From the NCBI RefSeq assembly GCF_030053835.1, contig NZ_CP125655.1, forward strand, positions 1,860,001 to 1,924,000: a stretch of 64,000 nucleotides of DNA. The letters run 5' to 3'. Both the position numbers and the translations under genes were made by a program. This stretch comes from Cellulomonas sp. ES6 (GTDB taxonomy: Bacteria; Actinomycetota; Actinomycetes; Actinomycetales; Cellulomonadaceae). Of this stretch, positions 37,624 through 45,819 are shown piece by piece. Positions within the stretch are counted from its first letter, which is position 1. Every line of letters begins with the position of its first letter. The notes under the pieces are model-generated. The model worked only from the letters and a program-made list of their open reading frames with translations. It was not told where the DNA came from and searched no databases.

Positions 37624-38276
37624 GCGCCCGCCACGGCGGAGGCGCCCGGCAGCAGGTCGGCCGCCGGCTCGGTGTAGCCGACGCGCACCAGGCGGTCGTC
37701 CTCGTAGACGAGGGACGTCAGGGAGGCCAGCGAGCACTGGCGCCGGCGGGGGTCGTGCCACAGGCGACGGTCCTCGAGCGCGAGCCGCGTGACCCAGATC
37801 GGCAGCTGGTGGCTGACGAGCACCGCCTCGTGGCCCCGCGCGGCCTCGCGGGCGCGGTCGACGACGCCGAGCACGCGCGCGACCTGCTGCCGGTACGGCT
37901 CGCCCCAGGACGGCCGGAACGGGTTGACGAGCAGCGGCCAGTGCCGCGGGTGGCGCAGGGAGCCGTCGCCGACGCCGAAGGTCAGCCCCTCGAAGCGGTT
38001 CTCGGCCTCGAGCAGGCCCTCGTCGGTCGTGACGGGCAGGTCGAGGGCCGCGGCGATCGGCGCGACGGTCTCCTGCGCGCGCTGCAGCGGGGAGGCGACC
38101 AGCACGGTCACGTCGCGGCGCGGTGAGCCGAGGTCGCCCGCCAGGTACGCCGCCACCCGCTCGGCCATCTGCTGCCCGCGCGCGGACAGGTGGTAGCCGG
38201 GCAGCCGCCCGTACAGGACGCCGGTGGGGTTGTGGACCTCGCCGTGGCGCATGAGGTGGATGGTGGTCGCGACCAT
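37620..38276 (-). CDS. histidine phosphatase family protein
   Basis: Phosphoglycerate mutase-like protein, 218 residues. The catalytic RHG motif is at residues 10-12 (HLMRHGEVHNP); a second His lies in VLVSHQLPIW. The phosphohistidine fold is certain, the substrate is not. In actinobacteria such a gene commonly starts the resA-ccdA-resB-ccsB cluster. Overlaps resA by four bases. Confidence 0.88.
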   Translation of the reverse strand: MVATTIHLMRHGEVHNPTGVLYGRLPGYHLSARGQQMAERVAAYLAGDLGSPRRDVTVLVASPLQRAQETVAPIAAALDLPVTTDEGLLEAENRFEGLTFGVGDGSLRHPRHWPLLVNPFRPSWGEPYRQQVARVLGVVDRAREAARGHEAVLVSHQLPIWVTRLALEDRRLWHDPRRRQCSLASLTSLVYEDDRLVRVGYTEPAADLLPGASAVAGA

Positions 38277-38337
38277 GGGGTCAGTCTCGCAAACCCGGCT
38301 GGGTGCTCGGGCCGGGCCGGTGGCCGCCGTCCGCCGG

Positions 38338-38871
38338 CTACGCGCGCTCGGCGTCCGCCAGGGCGGCCGCGCACCCGGCCTGCAGCGCGGCGCCGACGGC
38401 GGCCATCGCGTCGCCGAGCGCCTGGAGCTGCTGCGGGGTGAGCACGTCGACCAGGCGCTCGCGCACGGACTCGACGTGCGCGGGGGCGGCCTCGACGAGC
38501 CGGCGCCAGCCCGTGTCCGTCATGGTGCAGTTCACGCCCCGCGCGTCCTCGAGGCACGGCGCGCGCTCGACGAGCCCGTCGGCCTCCATGCGGCGCACGG
38601 TGTGCGTGAGCCGGCTGCGGGAGTGGGCGAGCTCGCCGGCCAGCTCGGACATGCGCAGCGTGCGTCCGGGCGCCTCGGACAGCCGGACCAGGACCTCGTA
38701 CTCGCCGAGCGACAGCCCGGTCTGCTCCTCGAGGTCGTGCGCGAGGACGTCCATCAGCCGGGCCGTGCCGTCGCGGTACGCGCGCCAGGCCTGCTGCTCG
38801 TCCGCCGACAGCCAGCGGACGTCGTCGTGGGCGCGCGTCGCGCGCGTGGTCTGCTCCGTGGCGCTGCTCAT
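38338..38871 (-). CDS. MarR-family transcriptional regulator
   Basis: 177-residue winged-helix repressor (recognition region TLRMSELAGELAHSRSRLTHTVRRMEADGLVER; wing with EDARGVNCTMTDTG). ATG at 38869-38871 chosen for its GGGAGGAGG site; a longer frame to 39018 would cross the operator region. Divergent from yceI across 164 bases holding overlapping palindromes, so it probably represses both itself and yceI. Ligand unknown. Confidence 0.9.
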   Translation of the reverse strand: MSSATEQTTRATRAHDDVRWLSADEQQAWRAYRDGTARLMDVLAHDLEEQTGLSLGEYEVLVRLSEAPGRTLRMSELAGELAHSRSRLTHTVRRMEADGLVERAPCLEDARGVNCTMTDTGWRRLVEAAPAHVESVRERLVDVLTPQQLQALGDAMAAVGAALQAGCAAALADAERA

Positions 38872-38961
38872 CGCCGGTCCTCCTCCCGGGGCGTCCCCGG
38901 CGGGCTGCCGCGGTCGCACGGGCCCGCACTGTGACGTCGGTCGCTGATCGTCCCACAGGTG

Positions 38962-38990
38962 TTGCGCCCTCGTCCGCAGTGTAGTAGAAA
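38962..38990 (+). promoter_or_regulatory. putative yceI promoter
   Basis: TTGCGC, 17 bases, TAGAAA. The transcription start would fall at the left edge of the palindrome 38993-39010. Confidence 0.45.
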
Positions 38991-38992
38991 TC

Positions 38993-39019
38993 TCAACTAA
39001 CCGCAGTTGACGCTTCAAC
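38993..39019. promoter_or_regulatory. putative MarR operator with overlapping palindromes
   Basis: TCAACT-N6-AGTTGA (38993-39010) overlaps GTTGA-N4-TCAAC (39006-39019), giving three related half-sites between marR and yceI, 16 bases before the yceI start. Confidence 0.6.
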
Positions 39020-39035
39020 CAATGCAGGAGGCACC

Positions 39036-39590
39036 ATGTCCGTCACCACGCTGCCCACCGGTCTCACCGCCGGCACCTGGACCCTCGACCCCTCGCACAC
39101 CGAGGCGTCCTTCACGGTCCGCCACGCGGGTATCTCCAAGGTCCGCGGCACCGTCGCGGTGACCTCCGGCGCGATCACCGTCGCCGAGGACCTCACGCTG
39201 TCCGCCGTGACCGCGACGCTCGACCCGACGACGATCAACACCAACGACGCCGGCCGCGACGGCCACCTCAAGAGCGCCGACTTCTTCGACGTCGAGACCT
39301 TCGGCGAGTGGACCTTCACCTCCACCGCCGTGCGCCCCGACGGCGACGACTACGTCGTCACCGGCGACCTGACCATCCACGGCGTGACGCAGTCCGTCGA
39401 CCTGGCCGTCGAGTTCGGCGGCGCGGCCACCGACCCGTTCGGCAACCAGCGCGCCGGCTTCTCCGCCACCACGACGATCTCCCGCAAGGACTTCGGCATC
39501 ACCTGGAACGCGGCCCTCGAGGCCGGCGGCGTCCTGGTGAGCGACAAGGTCGTCATCTCCCTCGAGGTCTCGGCCATCAAGCAGGCCTGA
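39036..39590 (+). CDS. YceI-family lipid-binding protein
   Basis: 184-residue lipocalin-like YceI protein, which binds isoprenoid or fatty-acyl molecules in a barrel. Signatures: GTWTLDPSHTEASFTVRHAG, VRGTVAV, GRDGHLKSADFFDVETF, GDLTIHGVTQSVDL. No signal peptide, so cytoplasmic. ATG at 39036 with AGGAGG. Likely controlled by the divergent MarR. Whether its ligand is a polyprenol from the quinone pathway cannot be told. Confidence 0.92.
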   Translation: MSVTTLPTGLTAGTWTLDPSHTEASFTVRHAGISKVRGTVAVTSGAITVAEDLTLSAVTATLDPTTINTNDAGRDGHLKSADFFDVETFGEWTFTSTAVRPDGDDYVVTGDLTIHGVTQSVDLAVEFGGAATDPFGNQRAGFSATTTISRKDFGITWNAALEAGGVLVSDKVVISLEVSAIKQA

Positions 39591-39603
39591 CCTCCCCCTG
39601 GTC

Positions 39604-39649
39604 CACGAGGGCCCGGTCGCGCACCCCCTGCCGCGACCGGGCCCTCGTG
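39604..39649. terminator. bidirectional terminator between yceI and rex
   Basis: Perfect 18-bp inverted repeat (39604-39621 and 39632-39649), 10-base loop, between convergent genes. Confidence 0.85.
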
Positions 39650-39678
39650 CACGTCCGGGGTCCCGTGCGGGGCCGGGA

Positions 39679-40353
39679 TCAGTCCGCCGCGACCGGCTCC
39701 GGCTCGGCGGCGGGAGCCGCGGCGGGACGACGGGCCCGCTGCCGCGCGTGGAACCCGAGGATCTGCAGCTCCGACCCCAGGTCCACCTCCCGCACGTCCA
39801 CGCCGTCGGGCACCCGCACGGTGCGGGGCGCGAAGTTGAGGATGCCGGTGATGCCGGCCGCGACGAGCCGGTCGGTGGTCGCCTGGGCGGCGGAGCCCGG
39901 CGTCGCCACGACCGCGACGCTGGCCTCCGTCTCGTCGATGACGCGCTCCAGCTCGTCGACGTGCTGGACCACGTGGCCGCCGACGCGCGTCCCCACCAGA
40001 TCCGCGTGCGTGTCGAACAGGCCGACCAGCACGAACCCGCGGTCCGCGAACCCGGAGTACGTGGCGAGCGCGTGACCCAGGTTGCCGATGCCGACGATGA
40101 CGAGCTGGCGCTCCTCGGCCATGCCGAGCGCGCCGGCGATCTGCTTGCGCAGGTGGTCGACCTCGTACCCCACGCCGCGGCGCCCGCCCGCCCCGAGGTA
40201 GGACAGGTCCTTGCGCAGCTGCGCGGGCGAGGCGCCCACCAGCTCCGCGAGCTGGTCGGACGAGGTGGTGGTCACGCCCTCCGAGGCGAGGCCACCCAGG
40301 GAGCGCAGGTATCCGGGGAGGCGGGCGACGGTGGTCGGCGGCAGGGCTCGCAC
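39679..40353 (-). CDS. rex: redox-sensing transcriptional repressor Rex
   Basis: NADH/NAD+-sensing repressor, 224 residues: N-terminal winged helix (about 1-80, with SPAQLRKDLSYLGAGGRRGVGY) and Rossmann domain with VIVGIGNLG at 85-93. NADH binding releases DNA. GTG start at 40351-40353 has no ribosome site but a TAACCT box six bases upstream, and that box contains the stop codon of the upstream glutaredoxin-like gene. Its consensus operator occurs upstream of menJ-nuoA at 19654-19669. The hemA cluster that often follows rex is absent. Confidence 0.95.
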   Translation of the reverse strand: MRALPPTTVARLPGYLRSLGGLASEGVTTTSSDQLAELVGASPAQLRKDLSYLGAGGRRGVGYEVDHLRKQIAGALGMAEERQLVIVGIGNLGHALATYSGFADRGFVLVGLFDTHADLVGTRVGGHVVQHVDELERVIDETEASVAVVATPGSAAQATTDRLVAAGITGILNFAPRTVRVPDGVDVREVDLGSELQILGFHARQRARRPAAAPAAEPEPVAAD

Positions 40354-40359
40354 CCCCCC

Positions 40360-40365
40360 AGGTTA
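40360..40365 (-). promoter_or_regulatory. -10 box of leaderless rex mRNA
   Basis: TAACCT, six G residues, GTG on the minus strand. The first three bases are the TAA stop of the upstream gene, so rex may be made both from the upstream transcript and from its own leaderless one. Confidence 0.45.
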
Positions 40366-40668
40366 GGCGGTCGGCGGCGCTGCCAGCGCGTCCCGCAGAC
40401 GGTCGGCGTCGATCTGCCAGTAGCCCACCCGCGCGCCGTCCACCTCGACCACCGGCACCAGCTCGCCGTGGACGTCCGCGAGGGACCGGCCGTCGGGCAC
40501 CACGCCCCCGGCGTCGACGTCGACCTCGGCCCACGTCGCGCCGCGCTCGGCGGCCACGGCGGCGACCACCGCGCGGGCGTCGTCGCACAGGTGGCAGCCC
40601 GCGCGGACGTAGAGCACCACGCGCGCGGGGACGGGGCTGGCGGGGACGAGGGGACCGGTGGGCTGCAC
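40363..40668 (-). CDS. glutaredoxin/DUF836-like thiol protein
   Basis: 101-residue thioredoxin-fold protein with a CxxC at Cys25-Cys28 (RAGCHLCDDA) and cis-Pro in ELVPVVEVDG. Probably a small thiol-disulfide oxidoreductase; no substrate is indicated. The usual actinobacterial neighbour set (HAD phosphatase, glutaredoxin-like, rex) is conserved here. GTG start at 40666-40668, six bases after TACGCT. The two leaderless promoters of this gene and the divergent HAD gene share a 34-base gap. Confidence 0.85.
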   Translation of the reverse strand: MQPTGPLVPASPVPARVVLYVRAGCHLCDDARAVVAAVAAERGATWAEVDVDAGGVVPDGRSLADVHGELVPVVEVDGARVGYWQIDADRLRDALAAPPTA

Positions 40669-40674
40669 GGCACG

Positions 40675-40680
40675 AGCGTA
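40675..40680 (-). promoter_or_regulatory. -10 box of leaderless glutaredoxin-like mRNA
   Basis: TACGCT, six bases, GTG on the minus strand. Confidence 0.55.
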
Positions 40681-40690
40681 GGCATCTGGC

Positions 40691-40696
40691 TACAGT
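40691..40696 (+). promoter_or_regulatory. -10 box of leaderless HAD-phosphatase mRNA
   Basis: TACAGT, six bases, GTG on the plus strand, 10 bases from the divergent TACGCT box. Confidence 0.55.
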
Positions 40697-40702
40697 GGCG
40701 GC

Positions 40703-41530
40703 GTGCCCGAGCCCTCCGAGCCCGACACCGGCGCCGCCGTGCAGCCGGGCCGGGTGGCCGCCTTCTTCGACGTCGACAACACGATCATCCGGGGCGCCAG
40801 CTCGTTCCACCTGGCGGTCGGCCTGTACCGGCGCGGGTTCTTCCGCAGCTCCGACATCGTGCGGTTCGCCGGGCACCAGGCGCGCTACCTCGCGTTCGGG
40901 GAGAACCGGCAGCAGATCGACGAGGTCCGGGAGCGGGCGCTCGAGATCATGCAGGGCCGGTCCGTGGCGGAGGTCGTCGCGATCGCGGAGGACATCTACG
41001 ACGAGGTGCTGGCCCTGCGCATCTTCCCCGGCACCCAGCGGCTGCTCGACCAGCACCTGCGCGCCGGCCACCAGGTGTGGCTCGTGACCGCGACCCCCGT
41101 GGAGATCGCCGACCTCATCGCGCGGCGCCTGGGCGCCACCGGGGCGATCGGCACCGTGGCGGAGCACCGCGAGGGCTTCTACACCGGCCGCCTGGTCGGC
41201 GACCTGCTCCACGGCAAGGCGAAGGCGTCCGCGGTGCGCGCGCTCGCCGAGCGGGAGGGCGTGGACCTGTCGCAGTCGTTCGCGTACGGCGACTCCACCA
41301 ACGACGTGCCGATCCTGTCCGAGGTCGGCTTCCCGTGCGCCATCAACCCCGACGGGCGGCTCCGGCGGCACGCGGCCGAGGTCGGCTGGCCGGTGCGGGA
41401 GTTCCGCGGCCGCCGCAACGCCACCCGTCGCGGCGTCGACGCGGCGACCGTCGCCGGGTCCGTGTGGGTGGTCGGGCTGGTCGTGCGCGCCGTCCGCCGC
41501 GCGCTGCGGGCCCGCTGGGCCGGCCGGTGA
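40703..41530 (+). CDS. HAD-IB family phosphatase
   Basis: SerB-like HAD hydrolase, 275 residues. Motif I FFDVDNTII (nucleophile Asp), motif II VTATP, and motif III region GDSTNDVPIL are present. A C-terminal hydrophobic stretch (VAGSVWVVGLVVRAV) may associate with the membrane, as in family members annotated as phospholipid or phosphoserine phosphatases. Substrate not determinable. GTG at 40703, leaderless; overlaps the acetyltransferase by four bases. Confidence 0.88.
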   Translation: MPEPSEPDTGAAVQPGRVAAFFDVDNTIIRGASSFHLAVGLYRRGFFRSSDIVRFAGHQARYLAFGENRQQIDEVRERALEIMQGRSVAEVVAIAEDIYDEVLALRIFPGTQRLLDQHLRAGHQVWLVTATPVEIADLIARRLGATGAIGTVAEHREGFYTGRLVGDLLHGKAKASAVRALAEREGVDLSQSFAYGDSTNDVPILSEVGFPCAINPDGRLRRHAAEVGWPVREFRGRRNATRRGVDAATVAGSVWVVGLVVRAVRRALRARWAGR

Positions 41531-42087
41531 GCGCCGTCGGGCCGACGCCGGACCGTCCCGGCGCGACCGTGCGCCGGGCCCGCCCGGACGAGGCCGTCGC
41601 GGTGGCCGGGCTCGCCGCCGCGACGTTCCCGCTCGCGTGCCCGCCGTCGTCCACCCCTGAGGACCACGCCGCCTTCGTCGCGGCGCACCTGACGACCGCC
41701 CACTTCGCGGACCACCTGGCCGACCCGGCGCGCGACGTGCTCGTCGCGGACGACGACGGCGAGCTGGTCGGCTACACGCTGCTGGTGGCCGGCGAGCCGT
41801 ACGCGCCGGAGGTCGCCGCCGTCGTCCCGCTGCGCCCGACGGTCGAGCTCAGCAAGTGCTACGTGCTGGCGGGCCGGCACGGCGGCGGCGTCGCCCGTGA
41901 GCTCATGGCCGCGAGCCTGGACGTCGCGCGCGCCCGGGGCGCCGCCGGCGTCTGGCTGGGCGTCAACGGGGAGAACCTGCGGGCGCAGGCGTTCTACCGG
42001 CGCTCCGGGTTCGTCGTCGTCGGGACGCGGACGTTCCAGGTCGGCGACCAGCGGCACGACGACCTGGTGCTGCACCGGCCGTTCTGA
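41527..42087 (+). CDS. GNAT-family N-acetyltransferase
   Basis: 186-residue acetyl-CoA-dependent transferase. The acetyl-CoA loop is in VLAGRHGGGVARELMAASLDVARARG, followed by WLGVNGENLRAQAFYRRSGF, typical of GNAT motif A/B. Substrate unknown. GTG start at 41527-41529 overlaps the HAD-phosphatase stop (GTGA), so the pair is one transcription unit ending at the hairpin 42089-42130. Confidence 0.88.
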   Translation: MSAVGPTPDRPGATVRRARPDEAVAVAGLAAATFPLACPPSSTPEDHAAFVAAHLTTAHFADHLADPARDVLVADDDGELVGYTLLVAGEPYAPEVAAVVPLRPTVELSKCYVLAGRHGGGVARELMAASLDVARARGAAGVWLGVNGENLRAQAFYRRSGFVVVGTRTFQVGDQRHDDLVLHRPF

Positions 42088-42088
42088 C

Positions 42089-42130
42089 CGACGCGGGGCG
42101 CCGCCGGCGTGCCGGCCGCGCCCCGCGTCG
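42089..42130. terminator. bidirectional terminator between GNAT gene and abfA
   Basis: 12-bp inverted repeat CGACGCGGGGCG / CGCCCCGCGTCG (42089-42100, 42119-42130) between convergent genes, starting two bases after the GNAT stop. Confidence 0.75.
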
Positions 42131-42137
42131 TCCCGGC

Positions 42138-43643
42138 TCAGGCCAGGCGCACCACGTTCCACGACACCGGCGGCACCTGGACGGTGAGCCGGCCGCCGTC
42201 GACGGCCGCCGTCGCGTTGGGCCGCGGCGCGACGGAGGTGTCGTCGTCCGCCGTCGCCACCCACGTGTGGTCGGGGTTCGACAGGCTCGTGGCCTCGACC
42301 ACCTGCAGGCCGGGGATCGCGCGGGTGTCGACCTCCAGGGTCACGGTCTGCGTGGTCGAGCGGTTCACCGCGAACAGCGCGACGGCACCGGTGTCCGGGT
42401 CCCGCGTCGCGACGGCGTCGACCAGCGGCGCGTCCCCGAACTTCGCGGTCTCGTACGTCGGCGCCTCGACGGCCACCTGCAGCACGTCGCCCGCGGCGTA
42501 CCGGGACGCCTGCGCGAACGGGTGGAACGTCGTCTGCCGCCACACGCGCCCGCCGGGCTCGGTCATGATCGGCGCGATCACGTTGACGAGCTGGGCGAGC
42601 GACGCGGAGTGCACGCGGTCGGTGTGGCGCAGCAGCGAGATCAGCAGGTTGCCGACCACGACGGCGTCCGCGACGTTGTACTTGTCCTCGAGCAGCACCG
42701 GGGCGACGGGCCAGTCATCACCCGAGGGCGGGACGGACTCCGCGCGCTTCTGGTACCAGACGTTCCACTCGTCGAACGAGATGTGGATCCGCTTGGACAG
42801 CTTCTTGTGCGCCCGCACGCCGTCCGCGACCGCGGTGACGGACTCGATGAAGTGGTCCATGTCCATCGCGGACGCCAGGAACGACCCGAGGTCGCCGTCC
42901 TCCTCGGCGTAGTACGCGTGGGCGCTGATGAGGTCGACCTCCTCGTAGGTCTCGCTCAGCACGATCTGCTCCCACTCGCCGAACGTCGGGATGCCGACGC
43001 CCGAGGACCCGCAGGCCACGAGGGTGAGGCCGGGGTCGACCATCCGCATGGCGCGCGCCGTCTCGGCGGCGAGCCGGCCGTACTCGAGGGCGGTCTTGTG
43101 GCCGACCTGCCAGGGGCCGTCCATCTCGTTGCCGAGGCACCACATGCGGATGCCGTACGGGTCGGGCGCGCCGTTCGCGCGGCGCTGGTCGGACAGCGCG
43201 GTGCCGCCCTTGACGTTGCAGTACTCCAGCAGGTCGAGCGCCTCCTGGACGCCGCGGGTGCCGAGGTTGACGGCCATCATCGCCTCGGTGCCGGAGGCCT
43301 TCGTCCAGCGCATGAACTCGTCGACGCCCACGAGGTTCGGCTCCGTGGAGTGCCACGCCAGGTCGAGCCGGCGGGGACGCTGCTCGCGCGGGCCGACGCC
43401 GTCCTCCCAGCGGTAGCCGGAGACGAAGTTGCCGCCGGGGTAGCGGACCGTGGAGACGCCGAGCTCGCGGGTGAGCTCGATGACGTCGCCGCGGAACCCG
43501 TCGGCGTCCGCGGTGGGGTGGCCCGGGTCGTGGATGCCCGTGTACACGCAGCGGCCCAGGTGCTCCACGAAGGCGCCGAAGGTGCCGCGGCGGACGGGAC
43601 CGACGCGGAACGCGGGGTCGAGGGTGAGGGTGACGGTCGGCAT
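42138..43643 (-). CDS. abfA: GH51 alpha-L-arabinofuranosidase
   Basis: Releases terminal arabinofuranose from arabinan or arabinoxylan fragments. 501 residues: TIM barrel with acid/base Glu173 (CLGNEMDG) and nucleophile Glu292 (ISFDEWNVWY), then a C-terminal beta domain. No signal peptide, so it acts in the cytoplasm on imported oligosaccharides, fitting the ABC importer upstream. The start codon is followed at 43669-43680 by a sequence shared with the importer promoter. Last gene of the SBP-permease-permease-lacI-abfA block. Confidence 0.94.
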   Translation of the reverse strand: MPTVTLTLDPAFRVGPVRRGTFGAFVEHLGRCVYTGIHDPGHPTADADGFRGDVIELTRELGVSTVRYPGGNFVSGYRWEDGVGPREQRPRRLDLAWHSTEPNLVGVDEFMRWTKASGTEAMMAVNLGTRGVQEALDLLEYCNVKGGTALSDQRRANGAPDPYGIRMWCLGNEMDGPWQVGHKTALEYGRLAAETARAMRMVDPGLTLVACGSSGVGIPTFGEWEQIVLSETYEEVDLISAHAYYAEEDGDLGSFLASAMDMDHFIESVTAVADGVRAHKKLSKRIHISFDEWNVWYQKRAESVPPSGDDWPVAPVLLEDKYNVADAVVVGNLLISLLRHTDRVHSASLAQLVNVIAPIMTEPGGRVWRQTTFHPFAQASRYAAGDVLQVAVEAPTYETAKFGDAPLVDAVATRDPDTGAVALFAVNRSTTQTVTLEVDTRAIPGLQVVEATSLSNPDHTWVATADDDTSVAPRPNATAAVDGGRLTVQVPPVSWNVVRLA

Positions 43644-43668
43644 GCGGCGCAGCTCCTTCGCTGACGTC

Positions 43669-43680
43669 TCTTCATCGTTG
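43669..43680. promoter_or_regulatory. candidate LacI operator before abfA
   Basis: TCTTCATCGTTG, 26 bases before abfA. The same 12 bases occur at 48182-48193 before the importer operon, where they belong to the palindrome CTTCA-TCGT-TGAAG. Confidence 0.5.
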
Positions 43681-43736
43681 TACTACCCATCCTGCCGAGC
43701 CGGGACCCACCGCGTCAACCGGCGGCCCTGCCGGCG

Positions 43737-44777
43737 TCAGACGAGGGCGGCGGAGCCCGCCGTCGACTCCCGCACGACCAGCTCGAAGTCCGCCACGACC
43801 TGCACCGGCTCACCTGGCGCGGTGCCGGCGACGCGCGCCAGCAGCAGGTCCACGGCGGTCTGCGCGATCTGCTCGCGTCCCGGTGCGACGGACGTCAGGG
43901 CCGGGGACGCGAACGCCGCGTCGTCCACGTCGTCGAAGCCCACCACGGCCACGTCGTCCGGCACCGCGTACCCCTGCAGGCGCAGCTCGTGCAGGGCCCC
44001 CAGGGCCAGGGCGTCGTTCAGGCCGAACACGGCGTCGACCGCCACCCCCGAGTCCAGCACGCGGCGCATCGCCCCCGCACCGGTCGCCCGGTGCCACGTC
44101 CCCGCCTCCGCGACCAGCGCCGGGTCGTACGGCACGCCCGCCTCCGCCAGCGCCTCGCGGTAGCCGCGCAGGCGGAGCGCCGACGACCCCATGTCCTCGC
44201 CCTCGTGCGCGCCGACCACCGCGATGCGGCGGCGGCCCAGCCCCAGCAGGTGCCGGGTGGCGGCGCGGGCGGCCGCCACGTTGTCCATCGTCACGTGGTC
44301 GGCCGGCCCCCCGAAGATCCGCTCGCCGAGCAGCACGATCGGGACGTCGACCGCGAACTCGTCGTGGTCCTGCGGGCCCAGGGCCAGCGGGGAGAAGATC
44401 AGCCCGTCCGTGAGGTGCCGCCGCGGACCGTGCAGCACCTCGAGCTCGCGCTCCCGGCTGCCGCTGGTCTGCTCGATCAGCACGACCACGCCCCGCACGT
44501 CCGCCGCCCGGATCACGGAGTCCGCGAGCTCCGCGAAGTACGGCAGCCGCAGCTCCGGCACGGCCAGCCCGATCATCCCCGTGCGGCCCCGGCGCAGGCT
44601 CCGTGCCGTGAGGTTCACGCGGTAGCCGAGCTGCTCGATCGCCGCCTCGACCCGCGCGCGCGTCTCCGCCCGGATGTACGGGTACCCGTTGATGACGTTC
44701 GAGACGGTCTTGATGGACACGCCGGCCACCGCCGCGACGTCGTGCATCGTCGCGGCGCCCTGGCGCTTCCCGGCCAC
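43737..44777 (-). CDS. LacI-family transcriptional regulator
   Basis: 346-residue sugar-responsive repressor: N-terminal helix-turn-helix TMHDVAAVAGVSIKTVSNVING, hinge QLGYRVNLTARSL, and periplasmic-binding-like effector domain with AVVGFDDVDDAAFASPALTSV. GTG start at 44775-44777 with GGGAGG upstream. Located between the importer genes and abfA, so it probably controls both in response to arabinose or an arabino-oligosaccharide. Candidate operators share TCTTCATCGTTG at 43669 and 48182. Confidence 0.92.
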   Translation of the reverse strand: MAGKRQGAATMHDVAAVAGVSIKTVSNVINGYPYIRAETRARVEAAIEQLGYRVNLTARSLRRGRTGMIGLAVPELRLPYFAELADSVIRAADVRGVVVLIEQTSGSRERELEVLHGPRRHLTDGLIFSPLALGPQDHDEFAVDVPIVLLGERIFGGPADHVTMDNVAAARAATRHLLGLGRRRIAVVGAHEGEDMGSSALRLRGYREALAEAGVPYDPALVAEAGTWHRATGAGAMRRVLDSGVAVDAVFGLNDALALGALHELRLQGYAVPDDVAVVGFDDVDDAAFASPALTSVAPGREQIAQTAVDLLLARVAGTAPGEPVQVVADFELVVRESTAGSAALV

Positions 44778-44895
44778 GTCCCGACCTCCCGTCCTGCCCG
44801 CCCGGCACCTCCCCGGCGCCGCGCGAGCCCAGCGTAGGGGCCCGCCGCGCGGCGCCCGGGTCGGGTGCGCGCGGCGGCCCCGCCGGCGACCCGCG

Positions 44896-45819
44896 TCAGC
44901 GGCCCCCGAGCCCGGTCGTCGCGACCGCCTTGACGATCTGCCGCTGGAACAGCATGAACAGCAGGATCAGCGGCAGGGCGGCGATCACGGCCGACGCCAT
45001 CGTCTGGGCGTAGATGGTGCCGTACGCGTTCTTCACCGTCGAGAGCCCGACGGGCAGGGTCATGAGGTCGGGGTTGTTCGTGACGATGAACGGCCACAGG
45101 AAGTTGTTCCACGCCCCGATGAACACGAAGATCGCGACCGCCGACACGATCGGCCGCGAGATCGGCAGCACGATCGACCAGAACGTCCGCCAGTGCCCGG
45201 CGCCGTCGACCCGGGCGGCGTCCTCGATCTCCTGCGGCACCTCCGCGAAGAACCTCGAGAAGATGTAGACCATCACCGGCGCGACGAGCTGCGGCAGGAT
45301 CACGCCCTGGTACGTGTCGACCGCCCCCAGCGCCTCCATCTGCCGGAACAGCGGGACGATGAGGATCTGCCCCGGGACCGCGATCAGGGCGATCGTCGCC
45401 GCGAACAGCAGGTTCTTGCCGCGGAACCGCGTCCGGGCGAACCCGTACCCCGCGAGCGCGCACACCGCGACCGTCAGGACCGTCACCGACCCGGCGACCA
45501 GCAGGGTGTTGACCATCCAGCGCCCCACCTCGCCGCGCTCGAACACGGTCCGGTAGTTCTCGAGCGTGAAGCCGCCCTCCGGGAACCAGCGCAGGGGGAC
45601 GGCCTGCGCCTGGGCCTCCGTCTTGAACGACGTGTCGACCGCCCACAGCAGCGGCAGCAGCCACGTCGCGGCCATCACCACCAGCAGCACCACCGCCAGG
45701 ACCGTCGCGACCCGGCTGCGGCCCAGCACGAGGGCCCGGGTGCGCCGGTTCTCGTCCCGGCGCTCGGCGTACGCCCGGCGGAACCCCCCGGCCGGGGCGG
45801 AGATCGTCTCAGCGGCCAC
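44896..45819 (-). CDS. carbohydrate ABC transporter permease (MalG type)
   Basis: 307 residues, six predicted helices, with the coupling EAA loop in EVPQEIEDAARVDGAGHWRTFWSIVLP. Second of two inner-membrane permeases for an oligosaccharide importer. GTG start at 45817-45819 overlaps the first permease by 11 bases. No ATPase gene is nearby; such importers often share an MsiK-type ATPase encoded elsewhere. Confidence 0.93.
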   Translation of the reverse strand: MAAETISAPAGGFRRAYAERRDENRRTRALVLGRSRVATVLAVVLLVVMAATWLLPLLWAVDTSFKTEAQAQAVPLRWFPEGGFTLENYRTVFERGEVGRWMVNTLLVAGSVTVLTVAVCALAGYGFARTRFRGKNLLFAATIALIAVPGQILIVPLFRQMEALGAVDTYQGVILPQLVAPVMVYIFSRFFAEVPQEIEDAARVDGAGHWRTFWSIVLPISRPIVSAVAIFVFIGAWNNFLWPFIVTNNPDLMTLPVGLSTVKNAYGTIYAQTMASAVIAALPLILLFMLFQRQIVKAVATTGLGGR

